From Cupriavidus sp. WGlv3 (lineage in GTDB: Bacteria; Pseudomonadota; Gammaproteobacteria; Burkholderiales; Burkholderiaceae), in assembly GCF_023952475.1 (NCBI RefSeq), contig NZ_JALHRX010000017.1:62001-126000 (forward strand): a DNA stretch of 64,000 nucleotides, written 5' to 3'. The notes under the pieces were generated by a model. That model saw only the letters and a list, made by a program, of their open reading frames with translations, had not been told where the DNA came from and made no database searches. This document shows positions 7,396 through 14,208 of this stretch, in pieces. How positions within the stretch are numbered: position 1 is the first letter of the stretch; every line of letters starts with the position of its first letter. Position numbers and translations under genes: made by a program.

Positions 7396-8789
7396 TGACC
7401 CGCCAGCCCTCCGACAGCTTCCCGCAACCCGCCGGCCTGCGCAACGCCCTCGAGGCCCTCGCCACCGGGCAGATCACCGCGACAGGCTTGGCCGAAACGG
7501 CACTCCGCCGCGCGCAGGCCAGCAAGCAAGCGCTCAACGCGTTTGCCGCCATTGACGGGGAACGGGCCTTGCAGGCCGCGGCGGCAAGCGACCGCCGTTA
7601 CCGCGAAGGCAGCCAGCGTCCGCTGGAAGGCCTGCCGATCGCCATCAAGGACCTGATCGACACCAGGGGCATCGAAACCCTGTACGGATCGGCGGCCTGC
7701 CGCGGCAACGTTCCCGCTGCCGATGCCGACATCGTGAAGATGCTGACGGCTTGCGGCGCCATCGTCATCGGCAAGACCACCACCCACGAATTTGCTTGGG
7801 GCGTGACCACTGCCAGCCCCAGCTTCGGCGACACCCTGAATCCCCTCGACCATGCCCGCATTCCCGGCGGCTCCAGCGGCGGCGCCGCCGCGGCGATCGC
7901 ACATGGTGCGGTCATGGCGGGCGTGGGCACCGATACCGGTGGCTCGGTGCGGATTCCGGCCGCGCTGTGCGGTGTCGTCGGCTTCAAGCCGACGCTCGGC
8001 ACGCTGTCCACGCGCGGCGTGTTTCCGCTGGCGCCCACCTGCGACCATGTCGGCCTGCTGGGCGCACAGGTCGACGACGTGCGGGTGCTCGCCGATGCAA
8101 TTGGCATCGGGACTTCCCGAGCCGCCGCCAGGATTTCCCCTCGCCTCGGCATCGTCCGGCACATCGCGCCGGTGCCGCTGAGCGCGGAGATCGCCAGCGC
8201 TTTCGAGGGGGCAGTGCAGCACCTGGCCCAGGACTTTGCCTGCGAGGACCTCGGCGGGACCCGACGGTTCGACGCCATGTTTGACACCGTGTTCGATACC
8301 TTCGCGGCCATCGTCCTGATCGAGGGCGGCATCGAGCATCTGCGCCGCCACGACTGGAATCGCATCGCCGCGTATTACAACCCGGAAACGGTCGACCGGC
8401 TCAGGCGCGCGCAGGCCATGGACCTGCGCGCCTATGCGGCGGCCCAGCAGGCGCGGCGGGAGTTCACGGCGCGGCTGCATGCAGCGATGTCGGAAATCGA
8501 CTTTCTCGTGCTGCCGACCTGTCCTTGCACCGCCCCGCGCCGCGACGCCGGCACGGTCGGCATCGGCGACTGGACCGGCACGGTCCGCGAAGCCCTGATG
8601 ACCTACACCGCCCCGTTCAACCTCGCCGGCTTTCCCGCCATCTCGATTCCCCTGCCGTCCCGCCACGGCGGCCTTCCGGCGGCATTGCAGATCGTCGCCA
8701 GGCCCGGCGACGACGGCGCGCTGCTGCGGGTCGCGCAGCAGATGGAGTCGTTGCTGGGGACCGCCGGTGCTGCACCAGACTTGCCCTGA
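7395..8789 (+). CDS. Amidase-signature family hydrolase
   Basis: A 464-aa amidase with the full Ser-cisSer-Lys triad of the family: Lys85 (LPIAIKD), Ser160 (PGGSSGG) and Ser184 (GTDTGGSVR), with the expected 24-residue gap between the serines. The start ATG overlaps the stop of the preceding gene (TAATG), which implies translational coupling and a shared substrate pathway. Amidase-signature enzymes hydrolyse amides, ureas or formamides. Between a maleylacetate-reductase-like enzyme and a tryptophan-dioxygenase-like enzyme, hydrolysis of an N-formyl or amide intermediate is an attractive idea, but it is inference. The alternative, GatA of the tRNA amidotransferase, is unlikely because gatB and gatC are absent. 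Confidence 0.9.
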   Translation: MTRQPSDSFPQPAGLRNALEALATGQITATGLAETALRRAQASKQALNAFAAIDGERALQAAAASDRRYREGSQRPLEGLPIAIKDLIDTRGIETLYGSAACRGNVPAADADIVKMLTACGAIVIGKTTTHEFAWGVTTASPSFGDTLNPLDHARIPGGSSGGAAAAIAHGAVMAGVGTDTGGSVRIPAALCGVVGFKPTLGTLSTRGVFPLAPTCDHVGLLGAQVDDVRVLADAIGIGTSRAAARISPRLGIVRHIAPVPLSAEIASAFEGAVQHLAQDFACEDLGGTRRFDAMFDTVFDTFAAIVLIEGGIEHLRRHDWNRIAAYYNPETVDRLRRAQAMDLRAYAAAQQARREFTARLHAAMSEIDFLVLPTCPCTAPRRDAGTVGIGDWTGTVREALMTYTAPFNLAGFPAISIPLPSRHGGLPAALQIVARPGDDGALLRVAQQMESLLGTAGAAPDLP

Positions 8790-8823
8790 CCACCACCGAT
8801 CCCACCACCACGAGGAGACCAGC

Positions 8824-9741
8824 ATGAACGACACCGTCAAGCCAGCATCCCTGGCGCCGGCAGAAGCGCCCGCCGGCCATACGCCATACAGCGACTGGTT
8901 GCAGACCGACCTGCTCCACTCGCTGCAGCATCCCGTCAGCGACCATCCCGGCGAGCAGGCCTGGATCGTGTCGGCGCAGGTATCCGAGCTCTACTGGATG
9001 CTGATCATCAAGGAAATCCAGGCCGCGCAGGCGCAACTCCGCGCCGACGACCTGGCCGGGGCCTGCCGCACGCTGCGGCGCGTCGTCGCCCACCACGAGC
9101 CGCTCAATGCCACTTGGCGCTCCATCGCGTGGATGACGCCGGTCGACTTGCTCGCCATCCTGTCCTGCGTCGGTCCCAGGTACGGCAAGGACAGCGCCCT
9201 CCAGGGCTGGACCTTCCGCCAGATGGTCTACCTGCTTGGCATCAAGCAGGGCGAGCACCTGCAGCACTTCCTGCCTCAACCCCGGCGCTGGCAGCAACTC
9301 AGCCAGGCGCTGGCCGCGCCGAGCCTGTACGACGACGTGCTTGCGCACCTGAACCGCCAGGGCTTCGCCGTGCCGGCGCCGGCTCTCGAGCGCGATTTCA
9401 GCGTGCCTTATACGCCGGACCAGGCGGTCGAGCAGGTCTGGCGCGATGTCTACGCTGATCCGGACCAACACCGCGACTTGCAGCAGCTCGGCGAAACGCT
9501 GGCCGATATCGCGGAGGGCTTTTGCGCATGGAAGCACCTGCACCTGATGGCAACGCGCCGTACGTTCGGCGCCCGGCCTGCCTACTTCGGCACCGAAGGC
9601 ATTGCCTGGCTGCTGCCAACCATGAACGAGATCCCGTTCCCGGAACTGTGGTCCGCGCGCGGCTTCATCGGCGATCCGCCCGCGGTGTGCCCGCACGCCC
9701 GCGGGCAGCAAGGCGCCCGGGAAACGGGTCGGCATAGCTGA
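8824..9741 (+). CDS. Tryptophan 2,3-dioxygenase-like heme protein lacking the distal His
   Basis: A 305-aa protein with the tryptophan 2,3-dioxygenase fold signature: YSDWLQTDLLHSLQHPVS at residues 22-39, the SELYWMLIIKEI helix, the substrate-carboxylate Arg in WTFRQMVYLLG, and the proximal heme ligand His240 in AWKHLHLM, followed by TEGIAWL. In the helix that should read F(I/V)xxHQxSEL, this protein has W47 and A51, so the distal His (His55 of Xanthomonas, His76 of human enzyme) is replaced by Ala. The TGGSSG loop is also altered (YFGTEG). The start has GAGGAG 7 nt upstream. It is the third gene of the operon, 34 bp after the amidase. It probably binds heme but uses another substrate or reaction. 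Alignment is from memory. Confidence 0.85.
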   Translation: MNDTVKPASLAPAEAPAGHTPYSDWLQTDLLHSLQHPVSDHPGEQAWIVSAQVSELYWMLIIKEIQAAQAQLRADDLAGACRTLRRVVAHHEPLNATWRSIAWMTPVDLLAILSCVGPRYGKDSALQGWTFRQMVYLLGIKQGEHLQHFLPQPRRWQQLSQALAAPSLYDDVLAHLNRQGFAVPAPALERDFSVPYTPDQAVEQVWRDVYADPDQHRDLQQLGETLADIAEGFCAWKHLHLMATRRTFGARPAYFGTEGIAWLLPTMNEIPFPELWSARGFIGDPPAVCPHARGQQGARETGRHS

Positions 9742-9762
9742 CCATCGAGCTGGAACAAATCC

Positions 9763-10809
9763 ATGCGCAATGAATTCATAAGCAACCTGGCCGCCTGCGC
9801 CCGTGCTGCCATCGCCGATCCCGCACGGATCACCATCGTCGGAAATGATGCCCAGCCCCGCTTCGAGCTGTTCCATGCGGCCAGCTCCCTGTGCTCCCAG
9901 AAGGTCCGCACGGTGCTGTTCGAGAAGCAGTTGCCGTACCGATCGAACGACATGCTGATCCTGAGCGCGATGGGGCCGGACGGCATCATTCCGGCAGAGC
10001 ACTATCACCCGCCCTACGTCCGCCTGCGGCTGGTAGCTGGCCTGGAAATCGGGCGCGACTTCGTCAGCGGCTATAGCGGGCGCCCTTCCGTGGACACCGA
10101 CGGCTTCGATCCCTGTGCGGTGCCGTTGCTCGTCGACTACGAAGCCTCCCGCGTGATCGCGGATTCGCGGCGGATCTGCTGCTATCTCGACGCGGTCTCG
10201 CGCACGCCGGTCCAGCTCCTGCCCGACGCTGACCAGGCGCGCGCCGCGGTGATGCGCCAGGTGCAGATCGTCGACCAGATGCCGAACGGCGCCCTGCTCT
10301 ATGGCTCGCATCCCGACGCCGACCGGCGGCCAGACGCGCTCAAGGTGGTAATGGAAACGGTCTACGACCACAAGATCGCAGCGATCGAGGCCATGATCGC
10401 CGACCATGCCGAAGACGCCGAACTCGTGGCCGCTTACCGCGCCAAGCTCTCCAAGGAGCGAGGTGGCCGGGCGGTCCGCCGCGATGCCGCATTCCAGCGC
10501 GCCGCGCGCCATCACGTCGACGGTGTGCTGAAGGAGCTGGACCGCACCCTGCGGGCATCAGCGGGGCCGTATGCTGCCGGACACGCGTTTTCTCTGGGCG
10601 ATGTGCTGTGGGGTGTCAACCTGGTGCGGCTGGCGTACCTCGGGCTCGCGCCGATGTGGGACGACCTGCCCAATGTTGCCCGCTATGTCGAGATGCTGGC
10701 CAAGCGCCCTTCGCTTTGCAAGGAAGCGGTCCGCGCCACCCTCGACTCGCTGCCGCCATCGCAAGCGATGGATGGCCTGGGAACCTGCATGGAGGCGGCG
10801 CCGGCCTGA
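9763..10809 (+). CDS. LinD-like glutathione S-transferase (hydroquinone reductive dehalogenase family)
   Basis: A 348-aa GST, longer than ordinary GSTs (about 210 aa) and matching the length and blocks of LinD, the 2,5-dichlorohydroquinone reductive dechlorinase. It has FELFHAASSLCSQKVR with Cys44 (the position of the catalytic Cys of PcpC/LinD), GFDPCAVPLLVD, IADSRRICCYLD, and PNGALLYGSHPDADRRPDALKVVM; the C-terminal helical domain has GHAFSLGDVLWGVNL. These enzymes remove halogen from hydroquinones with glutathione, or cleave glutathionyl-hydroquinones. It is the last gene of the operon, 21 bp after the heme-protein gene and followed by a strong terminator. The exact substrate cannot be read from sequence; halogenated hydroquinone is the favoured guess. 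Confidence 0.85.
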   Translation: MRNEFISNLAACARAAIADPARITIVGNDAQPRFELFHAASSLCSQKVRTVLFEKQLPYRSNDMLILSAMGPDGIIPAEHYHPPYVRLRLVAGLEIGRDFVSGYSGRPSVDTDGFDPCAVPLLVDYEASRVIADSRRICCYLDAVSRTPVQLLPDADQARAAVMRQVQIVDQMPNGALLYGSHPDADRRPDALKVVMETVYDHKIAAIEAMIADHAEDAELVAAYRAKLSKERGGRAVRRDAAFQRAARHHVDGVLKELDRTLRASAGPYAAGHAFSLGDVLWGVNLVRLAYLGLAPMWDDLPNVARYVEMLAKRPSLCKEAVRATLDSLPPSQAMDGLGTCMEAAPA

Positions 10810-10841
10810 ACGGCAGCCACCGCGTCATCGCTTGTGCCGAT

Positions 10842-10883
10842 GAAGAAAAAAGGGCGGAGACTGCGAGTCTCCGCCTTTTTTTT
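10842..10883. terminator. Bidirectional intrinsic terminator
   Basis: GGCGGAGACT (10853-10862), loop GCG, AGTCTCCGCC (10866-10875): a perfect 10-bp stem with a run of T on the right and a run of A on the left. It can stop both the rightward GST operon and the leftward flavodoxin operon. Confidence 0.92.
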
Positions 10884-10900
10884 GCGCTCGGGCCTTATTT

Positions 10901-11527
10901 TCAGGCTGCCATCGGCTCCCGCTCGGCATGCAGGGCACGGGCGACCGTCGTCACCCTGCGCCCCTGGTACCGTGCAACCTCGAGATGATCGTCATCGGGC
11001 TTCACGGTGTCACGGTGCGAGACATGCGTCGCGCCGTACGGGGTACCGGCCTTGAACATCGCCGCGTCGGCATAACCCAGCGGCACGATGATCAGGCCCA
11101 GGTGGGCCATGGGCGTGTAGGCCGCCAGCAGCGTGGCTTCATTGCCGCCGTGGCGCGAAGATGTCGTGCCGAACACCGAACCAACCTTGCCGTTGAGCTT
11201 GCCCGCGAACCACAGGCCGCCAAGCCCGTCGATATAGGCCTTCAGTTCGGTCGAAATGCTGCCGAATCGCGTCGGCGTGCCGAACACGATGGCGTCGGCC
11301 CACTCGGCATCGGCCTCGCTCGGCGCCTCGTATTTCGCGTTCATCTCGGTGGCGTTCTCGAGCCAGCCCGGCGCCTGCCGCATGACGTCGGGCCCGACCA
11401 CCTCCCGCGCACGTCGCATGCGGACTTCGGCGCCGGCCTCGAGGGCTCCCTCGGCGACGGCCTTGGCCAGCGCTTCGGTGGAGCTGTTGCGTGAATAGAA
11501 GACGATCAGTACCTTTGGCTTGCGCAT
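10901..11527 (-). CDS. WrbA-like flavodoxin-fold NAD(P)H:quinone oxidoreductase
   Basis: A 208-aa flavodoxin-fold protein with the WrbA pattern: KVLIVFYSRNSSTEALAKAVAEG (FMN phosphate loop), FGTPTRFGSIS, GKVGSVFGTTSSRHGGNEATLL, and LGLIIVPLGY. Such enzymes reduce quinones by two electrons, avoiding semiquinones. The start at 11527 has GGAG 6 nt upstream. An in-frame ATG at 11548 forms an ATGA overlap with the stop of the upstream dioxygenase gene and is possible if the two are translationally coupled. Pairing with a hydroquinone-cleaving dioxygenase makes sense: it would keep quinones in the reduced hydroquinone form that the dioxygenase needs. Confidence 0.88.
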   Translation of the reverse strand: MRKPKVLIVFYSRNSSTEALAKAVAEGALEAGAEVRMRRAREVVGPDVMRQAPGWLENATEMNAKYEAPSEADAEWADAIVFGTPTRFGSISTELKAYIDGLGGLWFAGKLNGKVGSVFGTTSSRHGGNEATLLAAYTPMAHLGLIIVPLGYADAAMFKAGTPYGATHVSHRDTVKPDDDHLEVARYQGRRVTTVARALHAEREPMAA

Positions 11528-11544
11528 GTCGATCTCCGGCAATG

Positions 11545-12495
11545 TCATGCAGAAATGGGCTCGAGCCGGCCCAGCAGCTCATCCTTGCGCTCCACCAGCC
11601 AGGGCGGGAGCTGGAATTCCTCGCCGAAATGGCCAGGTTCTTCATCGATGGCGAAGCCGATGTCGGTGGTGGTCGCCTCGAACATCACGCCGCCGGGCAT
11701 CTTGAAGTACATCGAGCGGAAGTAGTTGCGGTGCACCGACTCGGAAGTATCGATGTAGCCCAGTGCGAACAGCTTTTCCTTCAGGATCGCCTGCTGTTCG
11801 ACGTTGTCCACGGCGAAGGCCACATGGTGGATGGTCCCTTCGCCGTAGATCGACGAGCCCTGGTGCCGGTCCGGCTCATGCAGGAACTCGACCACCGTGC
11901 CCGGGCCGCCGGTGTAGGTCTCGAAGCGATAGTACGGACCCGCCTGGCCAACGTTGCGGAAGCCGATCGCTTCGCTCATGAAGCGGATCGATTCGGCGAC
12001 ATCGCGCAGCGACAGCGTGATGCTGTGCACGCCGCGGATGGCATGGGCCGCGGGGATATCGCTGGCGACGCAAGCCGGACGCGGGTCGAGATCCGTTTCG
12101 ACGAGATCGAACTCGATGCCGCACGGGTGCTGGAAGCGCTGGCGGCGCTCGCCGAAGCGCTCGACCATCTCGCTGTCATACGGCACGCCCATGGCATCGA
12201 AGCGGCTGCGCCAGAACTCGAGCGAGCCCTTGGGCACCGAGTAGTTGATGACCCGCACCTGGCCCGATCCCTGGCGCGCCATGACCCCGCGCTGGCGGAA
12301 CGGGAACGACGTCACCAGCGTTCCCGGATCACCATTCGCGTTGCCGTAGTACAGGTGATAGATGGGATCCTCGCCGTCGAGCAGCACGGTCTTCTTCACG
12401 AGGCTCTGCCCGAGCAGCTTGACGTAGAAGTCCACATCCTCCTGCGCGTGCCGCACGCCGGCGGTCAGGTGATGAAATCCCTTGAGCATTGTCAT
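11545..12495 (-). CDS. PcpA/LinE/MhqO-type extradiol (hydroquinone) dioxygenase
   Basis: A 316-aa VOC-fold protein with two tandem glyoxalase modules. The expected metal ligands of the PcpA/LinE class are visible: His in KGFHHLT near the N-terminus, His in GTIHHVAFAVD (about residue 215), and Glu in PGGVMFEATTTD (about residue 263). The length matches PcpA and LinE (about 320 aa), which open hydroquinone rings between C1 and C2 using Fe(II) to give maleylacetate or acyl-chloride precursors. The start at 12495 has GGAG 8 nt upstream; upstream in-frame sequence is non-coding. It leads a two-gene operon with the quinone reductase and is divergent from a LysR gene. The MhqO-like quinone-detoxification role is the main alternative. 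Confidence 0.88.
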   Translation of the reverse strand: MTMLKGFHHLTAGVRHAQEDVDFYVKLLGQSLVKKTVLLDGEDPIYHLYYGNANGDPGTLVTSFPFRQRGVMARQGSGQVRVINYSVPKGSLEFWRSRFDAMGVPYDSEMVERFGERRQRFQHPCGIEFDLVETDLDPRPACVASDIPAAHAIRGVHSITLSLRDVAESIRFMSEAIGFRNVGQAGPYYRFETYTGGPGTVVEFLHEPDRHQGSSIYGEGTIHHVAFAVDNVEQQAILKEKLFALGYIDTSESVHRNYFRSMYFKMPGGVMFEATTTDIGFAIDEEPGHFGEEFQLPPWLVERKDELLGRLEPISA

Positions 12496-12811
12496 TGTCC
12501 TCTCCATTGTGAAATAGGCATGTGGAAACAGCGCAGAGCCGCTCCTGCGCAACAGCTTATGACGGCGGCTTCCGCTTGGGCAGCCATCGGGGTTGTACGC
12601 AGGGTTCGGCAAACTTGGACAATGGCGCGCTGCCGGGCCTGGCGCGTCGACCGGGTGGAAAACTGCCCCGGCGGCCGGAGCGCAAACGCGCCGGAGCGCC
12701 AAGGGCTTGCCCGGGTGGCAGCGCGCTGCGGCCCTGGAGTATGATCCGCGTCACCCTCTCGCTTCCCGACCATCGCCGCCGCCATCGGAATGGCCGGCGA
12801 GCCTCCATGCC
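12496..12811. other. Divergent promoter region, dioxygenase/LysR
   Basis: A 316-bp region between two divergent starts, the usual place for a LysR-regulated promoter. I see several imperfect dyads (around GTTCGGCAAACTTGGAC at 12602-12618) but no clean ATC-N9-GAT box, so no operator is called. Confidence 0.4.
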
Positions 12812-13723
12812 ATGCTCGACCTAAAGGACGTCTATTACTTCGTGCAGGTGGTCGACCGTGGTGGCTTCACCGCGGCCGGCGAAGCACTCCGGTTGCCGAA
12901 GTCAACGCTGAGTCACCGCGTCAAGGAATTGGAAGCCTCGCTGGGCGTGCGGCTGATCAACCGGACCTCGCGTCAGTTCGCGGTGACCGAGGTGGGTCAG
13001 GAGTTCTACCAGTACGCCATGGCGCTGATGCGCAGCGCCGAGCTTGCCGAGGAAGCCATGCGTCAGCGGCTGGCCGAGCCGAGCGGCGTGATCCGCGTAA
13101 CGGTGGCCGTGGACATTGCCCAGTTCGCGCTGCGCCACGTCCTGCCGACCTTCCTCGCCGACCACCCCAAGGTAAGGATCGAAGAAACTGCCACCGACAG
13201 GATCGTGGACATCGTCGGCGAGGGCTTCGACCTGGCGATCCGGGGACATGTCGGCCAGCTGCAGGACTCCAATCTGGTCCAGCATCCGCTGGCCAGGACG
13301 CCGTGGCATCTGTTCGCGGGCCCCGGCTATCTCGAACGCACTTCCGTGCCGGCACAACCCGGGGAACTGGCGTCTCACGCCATCATCGCCATGGCGGGCA
13401 AGGCCGCGTCGCAATGGCAACTGCAAGGGCCGGACAAGTGCGTGGCCACGGTCCCGTTTGAACCGAGATTCCTCAGCAACAGCCTGATCTCGCTGAAAGA
13501 GGCGGCGTGCGCCAACGTGGGCGTCGCAGCGCTGCCGGTATACGCCTGCCAGGCGGAGCTGAAGGCCGGCTCGCTCAGGCAGATATTGCCGGAATGGATT
13601 GCGGCGGACGCTCGCATTACTGCCCTCATCCCCTATCGCACCGGCTTGCTTCCGGCGGTCCGCACGCTGGTGGACTATCTCGCGGTGGTGTTGCCAAAGG
13701 TGACGGCGTTCGACCACAACTGA
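12812..13723 (+). CDS. LysR-family transcriptional regulator
   Basis: A 303-aa regulator with an N-terminal winged helix (DVYYFVQVVDRGGFTAAGEALRLPKSTLSHRVKELEASLGVRLINRTSR, residues 5-54) and a C-terminal substrate-binding domain of the periplasmic-protein fold. The start at 12812 follows family length; upstream in-frame codons have no ribosome site. It is divergent from the dioxygenase-quinone reductase operon. By family custom it senses a pathway metabolite (a hydroquinone or ring-cleavage product) and activates that operon, and perhaps also the four-gene operon, which has a candidate LysR box. LinR and PcpR hold the equivalent position in known hydroquinone clusters. Confidence 0.93.
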   Translation: MLDLKDVYYFVQVVDRGGFTAAGEALRLPKSTLSHRVKELEASLGVRLINRTSRQFAVTEVGQEFYQYAMALMRSAELAEEAMRQRLAEPSGVIRVTVAVDIAQFALRHVLPTFLADHPKVRIEETATDRIVDIVGEGFDLAIRGHVGQLQDSNLVQHPLARTPWHLFAGPGYLERTSVPAQPGELASHAIIAMAGKAASQWQLQGPDKCVATVPFEPRFLSNSLISLKEAACANVGVAALPVYACQAELKAGSLRQILPEWIAADARITALIPYRTGLLPAVRTLVDYLAVVLPKVTAFDHN

Positions 13724-14208
13724 GCCTTTCGGTACGCCAGGTCATTTGGTGCGATGCCATCATATGGTGGCCGCTGCCCTCATGAGGCTGTCGGCGGCGC
13801 TGAAGCGATTGAGAAGTGCGACCATAAGGTAAAGCTAGCAACCTTCGCTCCCGGCGAAGATCTGCGCGCTAACTGAGACCGGTGGCAGTGGTTGCAATAC
13901 TGCAAGCAGCGCTTTGACATTGAGGGCAAGCCAACCGATGCCCCCTCGATGGCCGTGCACGACAAGGGTACGGGGTCTGCTTCGAAGTTCGGTACCGCAC
14001 CTGCGTGCCCTACGCCGATTCCGGGCCGCTGTCCGCCAAGCTTCCGAAGAAAGGAATCCTGAAGACATATAAGGGCTTCCCGCACGGCATGCCAACCACG
14101 CACGCGGAGGTCATCAACGCGGACCTTCTGGCCTTTATCAAGGCCTGACAAGAGCAAGGCGGAGGGGAGCGCTGGTGGCGCAAGATCTCCTCCCCCGCTG
14201 CGTAGCAA
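13724..14208. other. Degenerate region with gene remnants
   Basis: About 485 bp with no intact gene between the LysR gene and the giant kinase gene. The right part encodes the tail of an alpha/beta hydrolase (listed as a pseudogene). A middle frame (about 13885-14000) reads like protein (WQWLQYCKQRFDIEGKPTD...) but is closed by frame breaks and I cannot assign it. The region looks like the scar of past deletion or recombination. Confidence 0.55.
14005..14148 (+). pseudogene. Remnant of an alpha/beta hydrolase (chloroperoxidase-like), C-terminal end only
   Basis: The frame 14005-14148 encodes VPYADSGPLSAKLPKKG followed by YKGFPHGMPTTHAEV and a final NADLLAFIKA before a TGA. This is the conserved end of non-heme chloroperoxidase/arylesterase-type alpha/beta hydrolases: PYADSG follows the catalytic Asp region, and the PHGMPTTH segment holds the catalytic His. 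The rest of the roughly 275-aa gene (oxyanion hole, GxSxG nucleophile elbow, Asp) is missing, and the frame upstream is unrelated, so the gene is dead. It lies directly beside the catabolic island. Confidence 0.7.

Noticed and set aside
12602..12618. GTTCGGCAAACTTGGAC as a LysR operator.
   Set aside because: The dyad has several mismatches and does not fit ATC-N9-GAT.
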